In this document: positions 45,829-57,828 of the stretch, piece after piece
Position numbering within the stretch: the stretch's first letter is position 1
Layout: the number at the start of each line of letters is the position of its first letter
NCBI GenBank assembly: GCA_029582165.1
Contig: CM055877.1
Location: 40,458,749 to 40,522,748 of the forward strand
Direction of reading: 5' to 3'
DNA from: Portulaca oleracea
Lineage: Eukaryota; Streptophyta; Magnoliopsida; Caryophyllales; Portulacaceae
Length of the DNA: 64,000 bases
The notes under the pieces: model-generated
Databases searched by the model: none
Told to the model about the DNA's origin: nothing
What the model saw: the letters and a program-made list of their open reading frames with translations, nothing else
Program-made: the position numbers and the translations under genes

Positions 45829-47441
45829 GTGTACCAAGCTGATGAGGAAGATGTGTACCAGACTGACTTTTGGATGCCGATCCTAAAGTTGACATCGAGA
45901 AGGTCATCCCTAAAGTTGTGTCCCTCAAAATCAACCAAGGGATCTAGAAGGACCCTTACCCTAGAAAGCAATCAACCCAAGACTGCTCCTAACAAAGAGA
46001 AGCATCAACCCGATGTCACTCCCAAGTTAAGCAAGCTGGTACAGCCTTTCTTACTAGGTCGGGGAGAACCAACCAGAGAAACCCTACTCCCACCGCCAAC
46101 TGCTCCTGTTCCTGTATCTCAGCCTATTCCTGTACCTCATAACACACCTACCTCTGAGGTAACCCCTACAGAGGATGCATTCCTTAGGCAGTTCAAGAAA
46201 ACAAAACTAGACCTCACCATTTGTCAATTGCTAAACACATCTCAGTCACATCACCAAGCACTTGTGAATGCCTTAAACCGAATTCAAGTCTCCTCGGATA
46301 CTCCACCCAAGGATATAGTTGCCTTTGTGACTACCCGAAGCCATAGCATCACCTTCGGTAATGAGGACCTACCACAAGACGGACCTGCTAATAACAAGGC
46401 TTTGTACCTGACTACTATGTGTGCTAACAAAGTCGTTCCGTTAGTACTAGTCGACAACGGGTCACCAGTCAACATTTGCCCTTGGAGGACCGCGCAAAAG
46501 CTAGGTGTACGACGTCAACACTTGACCCAGCAGACTGTTTAGCTCAGGGCCTACGATAATTCCCCTTGGAAGACCATGGTTTTGTGATCTTACCAATAAC
46601 CATAGGGCACATGACAAGGAACATTGAATTTCTGGTTATTGACATTCCGACCTCTTTCAACTTGCTACTAGGCCGACCATGGTTGCATGAGAACAGGATG
46701 GTAGCCTCAACTCTGCACCAAAAGGTGAAAATGGTAGTTCAAGGGCGGATCATTACCATATGAGGTGAGGAAATCTCTGCTGTCGTTACTCCTACAACAC
46801 CTGTCTTAGAAGTTGAACATCACTCCATGAATGAAGAGTTTCACAACATTGAATATGTAGCCATGCTGAGTTTAGAAGAAGCTCCTTTCGATTTCGACCC
46901 CTACTCTAACCTCAAGATCAATGTGATCTTAAGATCATACATGGGTTATTTCCCAGGCCAATCTTTAGGGGATCCAAACAGGAAGTCGAACTTCCCACCG
47001 TTGATACCAAAAAGCCACTATCCTTTCGGTCTCGAGTACACTCCGACTGAGGAAGAGATTAAGCTTACTAAACTGGCAACGACTAGAAAGAGAAAAGCCG
47101 ATGACCCTTCACCGCTTTTTGAAACCAAACCCTATCCTCTGACCCTCAACGGGCAATGGATAAGAGAAGGAGATGACTTCCCCTATTATGGTTTCCCAGA
47201 ACCCTATTACTTGAAGGATAAGGGGACCACAGTAGCTGGTCTAGAAATTTTTAGTGATTGCATGGTCATAGAGGATGGATACTTTGTCCCCAGCCGAGAG
47301 AAGAAACCTCCTCTCGAATGGACTCATCTCGCTGGGAGCGGTATCTTCGGCTTGTTGTTCGGCCAGCAAGCCCACAACAAGAAGGATCCTGTTAACAATC
47401 TCGTTGTTGCTCTCTCCGACCCAGGATTCGACCCCAGCTGA
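45829..47441 (+). pseudogene. Element B gag-protease linker and protease
   Basis: A Pro-rich linker (about 46080-46160) is followed by ITFGNEDLPQDGP (about 46350-46385; Gln codon CAA where element A has the TAA stop), then the protease centre LVLVDNGSPVNICPWRT (about 46440-46490), FLVIDIP and FNLLLGRPWLHE. A TAG near 46540 and a TGA near 46760 interrupt the frame. The downstream linker (46827-47441) matches that of element A (APFDFDPYSN, DDFPYYGFPEPYYLK). Confidence 0.85.
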
Positions 47442-47629
47442 TAACAGAAGACGGAAGCTGTCGTGAAGTCTCGTGGGTCGATGTTGAAGCTGGAAAGGAG
47501 TTCACCATAGCATTAGGGGAGTCTTTTAAATCTGTCAAGTCTGGTCCTAGTTTCCCTTTTGCTGAGTCTGAGTTTGTCGGGAAAGTCCCTGAGTCAACTT
47601 CCAAAGTATTTGCTTTTGGTTTCAATAAG

Positions 47630-49080
47630 ATGAACAACTTTGCTTATCCTGCTTCTTCCCCCCATTCCCTGAACTGCTTTGCCAATGATAGTGCTGAAAA
47701 TATGGACTCAAAAGAATTAATTAAAGCTGTTGAAAAACATGAAAACCACACAACAATATTAGAGGAAACAATAAGCATTAATGTAGGAACTTTAGAATAC
47801 CCTAGAGAGTTAAAAATTGGGAAGTCTTTAAGCTTGGAAGAACAATCTGAATACACTGAGCTCCTTAGAGAGTTCATCGATGTTTTCGCTTGGTCCTACG
47901 AGGATATGTCGGGGATAGACCAAGAGATTGTCGAGCATTCCGTTCCCCTTTACCCAGATGCTAAGCTAGTAAAACAGAAGCTCAGGAAGTTGAGGCCAGA
48001 TTGGTCTCTCAAGATAAGGGACGAGGTGATAAAACAGGAGAAAGCAGGTTTCATTAAGGTTGTTGAGTATCTAGAGTGGTTAGCTAATGTTGTTCCAGTA
48101 CCTAAGAAGGATGGGCAAGTAAGAATGTGTGTTGACTTTAGAGACTTAAACAAAGTAAGTCCTAAAGACAACTTTCCCTTACCTCACATTGACATCCTAG
48201 TTGACAATACATGCGGTCATGAATTACTTTACTTTGTGGATGGGTACTCTGGGTATAATCAAATTAAGATGGCCAAAGAGGATATGGTGAAAACCTCCTT
48301 CACTACACCATGAGGAACCTTTTGTTATGTAGTAATGTCATTCGGGTTAAAGAATGTCGGGGCAACTTACCAACGGACGGCCACAACATTACTTTATGAT
48401 ATGATGCATAAGGAGGCGGAAGTGTACGTCGACGACATGATAATCAAATCAAGGGAACGAGCAGAACACCCTGCTAGTTTAAGGAAGTTCTTCCTCCGAC
48501 TTAGGAAGTACAACATGAGACTGAACCCTCAAAAGTGCGCTTTCGGTGTCACTTCGGGCAAATTGCTCGGTTTTGTGGTTAACTCAAGAGGCATAGAGGT
48601 AGACCCTACAAAGATTAAGGCTATCCAACACCTCAAACCTCCCAAGACAGAAAAGGAGATATGACGGTTCTTAGGGAGAGTTCAATACATAAGTCGGTTC
48701 ATCTCAAAATTGACCATGATATGCGAACCTCTATGTAAGAAGTCGAAGAAAGAGACGAAACGAGAATAGGATGAAAAATGTCAAGAAGCCTTTGACAAGA
48801 TCAAAGAGTACTTGACACACCCACCGGTACTAATGGCGCCTGTACCAAATGAGCCATTGCTTCCTTACCTCACTATTACGGACTCGGCTATGGGGGCAAT
48901 GTTAGCTTAAAAAGTAGGAGAACAAGAAAGAGCAATCTATTACTTGAGTAAGAAGTTTCTCGAGTACGAGACGCGCTATGGAGAGATAGAGAAGATGGCA
49001 TTAGCCCTTGTGTGGGCCACTAAGAAACTTCGACATTACATGCTTTCTCATACCGTTCACATCATTGCGACGAAACATGG
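47630..49080 (+). pseudogene. Element B reverse transcriptase and native RNase H
   Basis: Fingers and palm: VPVPKKDGQVRMCVDFRDLNK (48090-48150), GYNQIKMAKEDM, then TGA at 48311 where element A has TGG. The next segment has YVDDMIIKS (about 48424-48450) and NPQKCAFGV. TGA (48661), TAG (about 48767) and TAA (about 48907; CAA in element A) interrupt the connection and RNase H regions (PLLPYLTITDSAMGAML, KKFLEYETRYGEIEKMALALVWA). Domain order and motifs are standard Ty3/gypsy. Confidence 0.9.
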
Positions 49081-49083
49081 GAA

Positions 49084-49782
49084 ATGAATTTTGATGGCGC
49101 ATCTAATCAAGCTGGATGCGGGGCCAACATTATTTTAATATCACCCGAGGGAGCACACACACCCATATCCATAAAGCTTGATATCGGGGTGACGAACAAC
49201 GCAGCTGAGTATGAGGCCTGCATTCTTGGCCTTCAAGCAACATTAAAAATGAACATCAAGAGGTTGAGCGTTTCGGGAGACTCTAACCTTGTCATTAACC
49301 AGGCAAACTATAACTCGAAGGTGAAGGATCACGACATGGCCGCATATCAGACTTATCTCACTAAACTATCTATGAAGTTCTACTACATCACCTTTACATA
49401 CCACAAAAGAGAAGACAATGAGTTGGTTGATTCCTTTCTTAAGCTCTCGTCATTAATCGCCATCCCTGTAGGGATAAAAGCAATGCCCATTGAAATTCAA
49501 AGGAAAAGCAAGCCAACATACGTACATTCTCTAGAGGTACACGAAATCAACCTGGACTGTTGGTATTATGACCTTTACATATACCTAACAAAAGGAGAAT
49601 ATCCAGATGGGCTCGAGCCCAGGGCCCAAAGAGCTATCCAACTTATGGCAGCACAATATTGCATAATTAAAGATAAGCTCTTTAAGAAGACAAGCATGGG
49701 ACTCAATTACTTTGTGTTGATCGAGATGAGGCTGAGAAACTCATGGAGTCTATACACAATGGAGAGTGTGGTCCACACATGA
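49084..49782 (+). pseudogene. Element B archaeal-type second RNase H
   Basis: MNFDGASNQAGCGANI (Asp), TNNAAEYEACILGLQATL (Glu) and GDSNLVINQ (Asp) give the full aRNH pattern over about 49084-49320. A linker (YLTKGEYPDGLEPRAQRAIQLMAAQYCIIKD) leads to the integrase zinc finger. Collinear with the element A domain at 18372-17485. A frameshift near 49740 ends the frame. Confidence 0.85.
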
Positions 49783-50804
49783 ATGGAAGAATCTTGAATA
49801 AGAAGATCCAAAGAGCTGGCTAATACTGGACCACAATGGAGGCTAACTGTCATGCTTTTGTGAGGAAGTGCGCCAAATGCCAAATATATGTGAATTTACA
49901 ACATCAACCGCCTACCTACCTTACGACTCTGACTTCCCCATGGCCATTCTCAATATGGGGAATTGACATCATTGGAAAGATCTCACCCACTAGTACGAGG
50001 GGACATGAATTTGTATTGGTGGCTATTGATTATTTCACAAAATGGGTCGAGGCAACATCTTATGCTAAAATCACGTCTAGACATGTGGCTAAGTTCATCC
50101 AACAGAACATTATTTGTAGATATCGAGTGCCACATGAAATAATAAGTGACAACGGGAGGCATTTCATGAAGGAGGTTACTAAATTGCTTGAAAAATATAA
50201 GATTCAGCATCGTCACTCATCAGTGTACAGACCCCAAGCTAACGCGGCAGTAGAGGCAGCCAATAAGTCACTCACCAAAATCATTTAGAAGATAGCAGTT
50301 ACTTATAAGGATTGGCCTGATAAGTTACCTTTCGCTTTGTAGGGATACCAAACATCAATTCACACGGCCACCGAGGCTACCCCATACTCCCTAGTTTATG
50401 GGATGGAGGAAGTACTACCTATGGAGATAGAAATACCCTCCCTAAGGGTTGTGGCAGAGAATCAGATTCTTGAAGCAAAATGCGCTAGAACACGCTACGA
50501 AGAGTTGACCTTAATCGATGAACGGAGATTAAGGGCTATGCATAATGTCCAAATATACAAAAATAGGATTTCAAGGGCCTTCAATAAGAATGTTAAGCCT
50601 AGAAATCTTAAAGAAGGAGATTTGGTCTTGAAAGAGATGAGAGCGCCAGTCCAAGATCTAAGAGGGAAATTCAAACCAAACTGGAAAGGCCCATATATTA
50701 TTAAGACAATATTACCTGCAGGAGGTGCAATCTTGATTAACTCTGAGGGCGAAGAGTTGTCTCAACCCACTAATTTGGACCAGTTAAAGAAGTTTTATGC
50801 TTGA
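49740..50804 (+). pseudogene. Element B integrase
   Basis: HHCC finger region, with CAKCQIYVNLQHQ at about 49870-49910. Core motifs: WGIDIIGK (Asp), ISDNGRHF (Asp) and AAVEAANKS (Glu). C-terminal region 50403-50804 with GDLVLKEMRAPVQD, KGPYIIKTI and the terminal NLDQLKKFYA. Stops occur at about 49822 (TAA), 50288 (TAG) and 50341 (TAG, TGG expected). Confidence 0.9.
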
Positions 50805-51152
50805 GGCTCGAGTGACATAGCTAAGACACTGGATCTAGCCTAGAAACTTAGCAGTGTTTAGAAAAAGGAGAGTGAACTACGAAGACCTGATTCTACTTTT
50901 GTAGATACGTAGGAAGCCCATTTCGGGCCCGGCCCATTTATATTTACAAATTCAATTATTTATTTTTTTAGGACAAACAGTTGTATTGAAAACGTCAGAA
51001 TTGCTATTACTGATAATAAATATAAGAGTTCATTACATTGCTTTAGTTTCCTACTAATTAAAGATGCAAAAGAAATAAAAAGGCACACAATGAAAATACA
51101 TAATAATTAAAATCCTAAAGAAGATTGCAAGAATTCACTTGTAACTTTTCAT
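50805..51152. other. Convergence zone of pol and antisense gene 2 in element B
   Basis: No coding sequence seen. Sense pol ends at 50804 and the antisense gene ends near 51153, tail to tail. AT-rich sequence with AATAAA-like motifs on both strands could hold polyadenylation signals. Confidence 0.4.
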
Positions 51153-52472
51153 TCAGCATAAAAAAAAATTGGCTAAATCAGATTCGGTCTTTCTTCTCCT
51201 TCTCGGGCCTCTTGCTAGGCCCGACATCCTTCTCGAGGGGTGGTGGACGACTCCTTTTCTTGCATTTCTCCCGGTAGACCATAGGCTGATCCCTTTACCC
51301 TTAAGAGCAGACTGAGGTTCAGCCGTCCTAGGGTTGGGATCAGGCTCCCTAATCCTAAAAGAGGGCCTAGTAGGCTCCCTATTAAGATGCTCTACTGGGG
51401 GCTTCCTCAGAGCATCTCTAGCTTTCTCATTTGTTGATTTCCCAAAATCCAACCTGCTAAAAACTGGCAGTTGATGCTGAACATCTGCTTCCCTCAATTT
51501 CCTACGCTCCTCAGGATCTTTCTCCGTCAACCACTTGATATAGTATTTGGTCACATAGGTTGAGTGTCCCTCTTTCTTACTCTTAGGACCCTCGATAGCA
51601 AGTTGTCTTTCCCAGTACTCAAACGAGCTACGAATCATATTCTCAGACATGGGAAGGCGATCCAATGGAATACAATCCGACATCGGTATAGTCTGCTTCC
51701 GGCCCATCTGTCTCATAACCATCAAGGGAAAGTAATAGGTTATGTAGGTAAGGATGATCAACCGCACATGGGCTTTTCCCTATTGAGGAAAAGTATAGTG
51801 ACTCACACCCCACCAATCGATCCATCAGTTAACTGGAGGACCTTTCTCGAGGCGCTTGACCCAAGACATCATAGGCTCATTCTCATCTATATGTAATTTT
51901 CGGTGTAATACCTTATGGACACGCTTGTCAACCTCAGTCAAGGGTGGAGCAATCTGCCTCAAATGCTCCATCAACCAAATCTGCAAAAAAAAAAAAAAAA
52001 AAAAAAGAAGAAGAAGAAGAAGCAGTTTAGTCAAGCCTGAAAGAGGGATAAAACTTCTTCAAACAGGCGAAAAAAAAACAATTTGAGACAGTGTGATGGT
52101 CTGCACAATAGCTAAACAAGAACTACTCCAGGCATATCAACACAGTACAATCCAAATTTTAGCATGCGGGTCAGACGCCACATCCACCCAAACGAGTCTT
52201 GATTCCAATGCTATCTTTGATGCACTTACAGTCGGCCACTGACTCCAATTTTGTTCGGATTTGCCTACGTCAGTCCAACCCACAGCCGTGCCAGTCCCCT
52301 CAAACAATCAGATCAAAACCGCGTCAGACAGACCAGCACAGTGTAGTCTAGTCCAGTCCAGCATTGTGCAAGTCTGCACACCATCACTATCCATATCCTC
52401 GAAAACCGTGCCAGATTAAAAAAAAAAAAAGGGACGAAAACACAGAATTGTTACTGTGACTTTTCAAAAAAA

Positions 52473-52504
<32 letters not shown>

Positions 52505-53264
52505 TTTTTAAAAAAACATTTTAAACGTCGGTGAGCCTCGTCTTTGGCCGGCTGGCCGTCGGACTTTACAGAGACAGAGGCCATGTTGGTCGACATGGCG
52601 CTATCACGGTTAGGTTAACAATAGAAAAAACGAAAAAGGACGCGTACCTGCAAAAATAGGGGGCTCCCGCGCCATTCACCGGTCTCGTCATGGGTGTCAA
52701 GACCGACGATGGTTTCACACAACGACAACGGAATCGGGTTCAAACCTCCTCTTATGCCTTCCAAAATATTGATGAGACAAACTGGCACCGTCCCTATCTC
52801 CTGTAATAGAACAAGAATTGCACTATGATGCAAAAAGCGGTCGCCCGAGCTCTCACCATGGGTCCTAAATTTAGGGTTTCGGGTGCTTGAAAGTATTCTA
52901 GTGAGGCTAAGAGATCAACTTCCTTTCCTAACAACACCCTATTGCAAATTCTTTCGGGCAACCTAAGTAGAATCTTGAATTTAGAAGGCGCATCTTTTAG
53001 GGGAAGTGGAAGTGCGGGCATCACTAAAGAACTCATATCAAATAGTGCATTCCATTCCTCTAGTAAGGGGCATTACTCAACGTCTCCAAAACGAAACACA
53101 TGCGTTTTTGGGTCCCAAAATAACATACAAGCAAGCAAAAAATCAACAAACAACACTATTTGCTTCAGACTTAGAAAAATTGAAAGGTTGTACCTTTGTA
53201 GTTCATGTTTTTCTTCCTTTGAGATGGTGCTCAACCATACCGATAATTTTTTCTCGAACCCCAT
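51153..53264 (-). pseudogene. Antisense gene 2 of element B: DUF7745-like protein, two exons, nonsense-mutated
   Basis: ATG at 53264 (MGFEKKLSVWLSTISKEEK). Exon 1 runs to 52658 with TTGCAG then GTACGC. The intron is 52657-51981 with a long A run on the plus strand (a T tract before the AG). Exon 2 starts IWLMEHLRQ (51980) and reaches 51153. It aligns along its length with element A 14908-15991: LFWDPKTHVFRFG, CPLLEEW, NPIPLSLCETIVGLD, WRGSPLFLQ, IDWW and RQMGRKQTIP. TAA at 53073, a frameshift near 52810 and stops at 51825 and about 51785 break it; none of these breaks coincides with those in element A. Unknown function. Confidence 0.7.
52470..52505. repeat. (TA)n microsatellite in the antisense gene 2 intron
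   Basis: Short TA run flanked by A and T homopolymers, within intron 51981-52657. Confidence 0.9.
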
Positions 53265-53366
53265 GACAAAAGGCGCGTTCTTCGAAGTGGTGACACGTTT
53301 TCTAGGGTAAGTGCACGTCTTTCGAGGCAGAACACGATGGCAGTGATAGAATAGGGTAATTTTTGT

Positions 53367-53700
53367 GCAGACCGGCACACATCAGATAAAGGGTCTTGCA
53401 CGAAACCCTAGGTCATGCTAGGCCTAGATGCAAGGTCGTCAGGCGGGCCAGCACAGCTCTCGATGCAGTCGCAATTTCAATCAGATCCACTCAGGCGGGC
53501 CAGCATAACGCCCCAGGCCTGAACCAATACAGGTGAGCAGGCCAGCATAACGCCCCGGGGCTGACCCAGTATGGGCAGGCGGGCCAACCATCTCAGTTTC
53601 AAGGCGGACCAGATCAAGGCCCAGTATACGGCTCTGCAAGTTTTCCCAGGCCAAAATGCCCAAGTTAGGTCGGCCAGCATGGCTAGTCAGCCTAGTTATC
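53367..53700. repeat. Word cluster upstream of antisense gene 2 in element B
   Basis: Repeats such as CAGGCGGGCCAGCACAGCTC (53440), CAGGCGGGCCAGCATAACGC (53492), CAGGCCAGCATAACGCCCC (about 53538) and GGCAGGCGGGCCAACC (53575) lie 100-430 bp upstream of the ATG at 53264, the same place as the element A words at 14584 and 14663. Confidence 0.8.
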
Positions 53701-54308
53701 CCGGATCTTTATGCTGACATAAAATTGGAGCTCAGTTGTAATATTTTGACTTGTCCTGAAATTTATGAAAAATCGACTTCCGATACTTAAGTTTGTCTTA
53801 ATTTTCGTTTTTTTTTTATTTATGGAGAGCAGCAGCTGTCCGCACCGCATGCATACATCTAGACATAGTTCATACATAATTTTAGAATAGTTCATGCATA
53901 CATGTTCACAACATACTTCTAGATTAGTGCATACATAAAACATTAGAGTCTACTAGTTAAGTACATACGTTAGCATCTAGATAAAGCATCCCAGCGCCGG
54001 GTAACTTTTTTTTTTACATAACTCATCATTCAAAGCATGCATACACCTCATATGCATTCTACTTCAAAAGCGGTGAAAAGAGCTGTGAGAGCTATGATGG
54101 CTAGAGCTCGGGCCCGCATTCCTTGAGCCTTGGCCAACACTAGGGTATTGCCCACTCTACGATGGATCACCTGCAGCTCCGAAGAGGTTATCCACAAATG
54201 CATCGCCAGTAGGAGCCGTGCCATATGGGCCAACCCCATAAGGAGTTAGGGGAGGCCAGTGAGATGAAGAAGAAACGGCCTGGGAAGAACCAAAATTTCC
54301 AAGTATCT

Positions 54309-54408
54309 CCGTGCCACCCGGGCCGAAACTCATGAGTATTTCAGTACCGCCCGGGCCAAAACTCATAAGTATCACCGTGCCACCAGGACCGAAACTCTCC
54401 AAAATCTT
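54309..54408 (-). repeat. Three 33-bp tandem repeats encoding SFGPGGTEILM units
   Basis: Three consecutive 33-bp units (plus-strand core CCGTGCCACCCGGGCCGAAA) in the tail of the antisense PMD gene. They encode the 11-residue unit S-F-G-P-G-G-T-x-I-L-x in frame. Confidence 0.85.
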
Positions 54409-57169
54409 TGTCCCTGAATTCCACCAAGAATCGCGCATCTCGACGTCACGCAACGGGGTAGTGGCAACGTCAGTCTGCAGTAGATCATCTGCGCCCTGTC
54501 CATACCGTCGGTCAAACGACTGGAGCGACGTCCCGAGTGATGACTCGATCGATGGTTGGACGGTCCTACAGAGTGTTGTGTAGAGTGGCGTCCCGAATAT
54601 TGAAGAGGCTCGGTGTCGCCACCTCCTTCACTTGAAAGGGTCACCACGATCATAAGTCATCTCAATATCGCCACCGCCGCCAGAAGAAGACCAATGGGTT
54701 CACTAAAATAGCTCCCCTGAGGGTGTTGCCACGGAAGTGCTAGCACGCCGTATCATCATACCAATAGCAGCAGGATGGTGAGAGGGTTCCCCGATCTCAA
54801 AATGAGGGGATTGAAGGTCACCAATAGAACGTCGAGGAGGTTCACGGGACCGACGTGTGTGAGTATGGCTAGCATCGGAGTTACGTTGAGGAACTCCTCC
54901 TCCTCCTCCTCCACCCCAGTATGAGCTCGACCCCGCAGTAGAGCTATGTAGTCCACCATTTCGTCCACCATTGCCATTCCCACCACCAGAACTTGACTCA
55001 AGATCATCAGACTCGAAAGAGCGAAAGTGTATATGATATGTATGAATATCCGTCGGAGGACCCCGGTAGTGACCTGATCCAGAGAATCTACCCCTCATGA
55101 AATTAAGAAGGGAATGAGTAACTCGATTCATTTCTCTGAAACTGAATAGAGAGGGCGAAAAAGAAAGGGAAAAAGAAAAGAGAGTCAGTTAAGAAAAGAG
55201 AAAGTGTAAACATTCGAATGAAACACAAGGCGATAGGTACTCACCAAAACCCTTGTGTTGTGTCCCGGGTAACCATTTTCGGGAAGTAAATATAACCAAT
55301 GGGGTAAACAAAGTGATATGGAAGGATCAACCAACTAAAAAAAAAGGGAGAATAAATGTTAGTATAGGAGGCGCGAAGAGGGTGAATAAGGTTGCTAAGT
55401 TAACTTACTGCTCGAGGGGCGAACCGCCCAACGAATGCCTCGTACAAAGCAGGATGGAAATCATCCTCATATCGTATTGCGAAATCGGCTCAATGTGCTC
55501 CTTGACAAGCCTCCTCAATTTCCCTGAGAGGCATGACCTGGGGATTCATCATAGTAACCGGAGGATCCACACGAATCCAAGGATCAAAGACGCCCATGAT
55601 CTGATAAGATACACGTTCGCCTAGATACCAGACATGGCTGAAAGGTCTTGTCAAAAGGATTCTCTGAAAAAGTAACACCGTCCGCCTGAATTCATGCCCT
55701 AGAATGACCCACCAAATTCTGCCAAGGGCTCCAGTTTATGTCATCTTGGAAACATATGGAGGTTACGCAATGCATAGGTATTGAAAGGCCTGAGCCTAAA
55801 ATTGATAACTCAAACTGAAAGCTAAAGAAGGAAGAAAGAGATAAAGTCTAACAACACGTACCGGCCTCGTCCTAAAGAGCTCCCTACGCAAGGCATTGAG
55901 GGTTCCGCTACCACATCTTTCTTGGCGTACATTAGCCTTGGACCAGCGTGTAGCTGTTGGAATGGTCAAATCTGTAGCAGTGGTTTCTAGAGCCAAATGA
56001 GGGAAGTATTCATAAAGACAAGACTGCCATGAAAGGTTACGATTAGCAGGAAATATGGGTACAAGAGGAGAGTAAGCTGCAAGATATATACCTCGAGGAC
56101 TTTCCATAAGGCAGGCCCGTACAAGTAAAAATTATCATCTCTCCTCGCCAATTTGACCCGACAACCCATTCGCAGACTACGGATGAAAGAAGCATAGGCC
56201 GCCTCACCCCATCTCAGATCGCGTATAGCATCTAAATCAACCAAAGTCACCAGCCAATAGAGATGAACGTCACTCCAACTGTTAGCCAGGAACGACGCCC
56301 CAATAAAATAGGCTAGTAGTATTCATGCTTATTGTGGGTAGGGTAGATAGAGAAATGCACCACCTATGATAACATTTTGAAGTTGATTGTAGCTTAAATG
56401 CTTGTTGGACACTGGCCCTTCCATGATAGGCCCAAAGAGTTCTATGGCAACGGGGGTACCCCTTTAGAATTCCCGATCAAATCTCAGTAGTACTGCTCCC
56501 CATCGTAATCCTATAATCACAACAAAGTCGGTGGGAGTGACCGTCATCTGGCCAAATTGGAACTGAAACGTATTCGTCGTAACCTAGAAGAAGTCATTCA
56601 AAGCTCTGCCGGGATGGCGAGGTTTGGGATTTGCCAATGTCTCGAGGCATCTAAACAGAGGAAGGAAGCCAGCATCGTCCAAGATAGGTAGAACAATGTT
56701 CATACAATGTTTCAATGTAGATACCATTTACTCTATCGAGCCGCACGTCTTTATACCATCGTCCTGGAAATCCACAAGCAAAGTTTTACGAGAACAAATT
56801 AAGGAAATAATTCATTTTCCGAATTAAAACTCTAAAATTCCAAAGTAAATTTTAGGAGAACAAATTCGAGAAGTAATTCATTTTTCCAGGTTAAAACTCT
56901 AAAATCTAAAGGTTTCAAAATTTTACGAGAACAAATTCGGAAAATAATTCATTTTCGAATTAAAACTCTAAAATTTAACCCCAAGGAATTTTACGAGAAC
57001 TAATTTTGAAATACTTCAATTTTCAAATTAAAACTCTAAAATTCGAGTCATAAATATTTCATGAGAACCTCTCATCAAGAGTTGCTCAAAACGTTGCATA
57101 AGAAAAATCCATGAATAATTAAAATTATTTGGATTAAACTCTAAATGCATACACAAAAAGCGCTCAGCC

Positions 57170-57245
57170 GGACCCGGCCCAGCACACTGTGCTGGTCTGC
57201 CTGTCCAGCTAACCAACCAAGGTTTGACTGCCAAACATGCTGGTT
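57170..57245. repeat. Words in intron 1 of the antisense PMD gene of element B
   Basis: GTGCTGGTCTGCCTGTCCAG (about 57190) and TGCTGGTTTGCACAATATG (about 57238) lie between exon 1 (57547) and exon 2 (about 56620), matching the position of the element A words at 11326-11500. Confidence 0.7.
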
Positions 57246-57828
57246 TGCACAATATGACAACCCCGAATATTGGGCCTCAGGTGGCGACCCACTCTACTGG
57301 CCGGCATAGTGGAGGTGCCCATGTATAGTTTTATTCAAGAAAACCTTACGCCGAGTAATATAGATTCGCTAAAATAAACATGAACAATAAATGTATGTTA
57401 CGCCGAATTTGAATTTTCTCCACATATCCAGACATTGATTAAATTGACATGAACTACACATACAATTTTTATGAAATTCGGATAGACGTTATTCTGGGCA
57501 TATTTGAACTTCAAATTATGCTAAAAACCGAGAGCAAGCCACTCACCGGGATGTCGGACCTTGCTAACCAAATGTGTTCGGTCGGGTTCTGAGTAAGATC
57601 TGTCGGATCAAAACCACCTTGGGGAAACAAATCCCGGGTATAAAAGTTATTCTGCACCCAATCTCGAGCATGAGGCGCTGGAGTACCCCGGAATTTGTTC
57701 GGTTGAGTCATCCTGGAATAAAAGGCACATCAAACTGAGGTTAACAGTTTAGACTTTTTTTTTCGAGCTACCAAATAAATCGGAAAGAACTAGAAATCAA
57801 ATTCCCAAGACTCGAACACGGACAGACG

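Larger units (their letters stand above)
54050..57711 (-). pseudogene. Antisense gene 1 of element B: plant mobile domain protein, multi-exon, decayed
   Basis: Exon 1 is 57711-57547 (ATG ... DLTQNPTEHIWLARSDIP, then GTGAGT), preceded by an AG-ending pyrimidine tract suggesting a 5' UTR intron. Exon 2 (about 56620-56092) has FGQMTVTPTDFVVIIGLRWG, the PMD signature, and ends WKVLE, then GTATAT. Exon 3 (56023-55862) starts SCLYEYFP and ends before GTACGT. Exon 4 (about 55735-55490) holds HVWYLGERVSYQIMG. The tail (55131-54050) is Gly/Ser-rich. Exon limits match element A. Stops and frameshifts are frequent. Role unknown. Confidence 0.65.

Noticed and set aside
55253..55624. 123-codon plus-strand ORF in element B
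   Set aside because: It lies opposite exons of the antisense PMD gene and has no recognisable domain.
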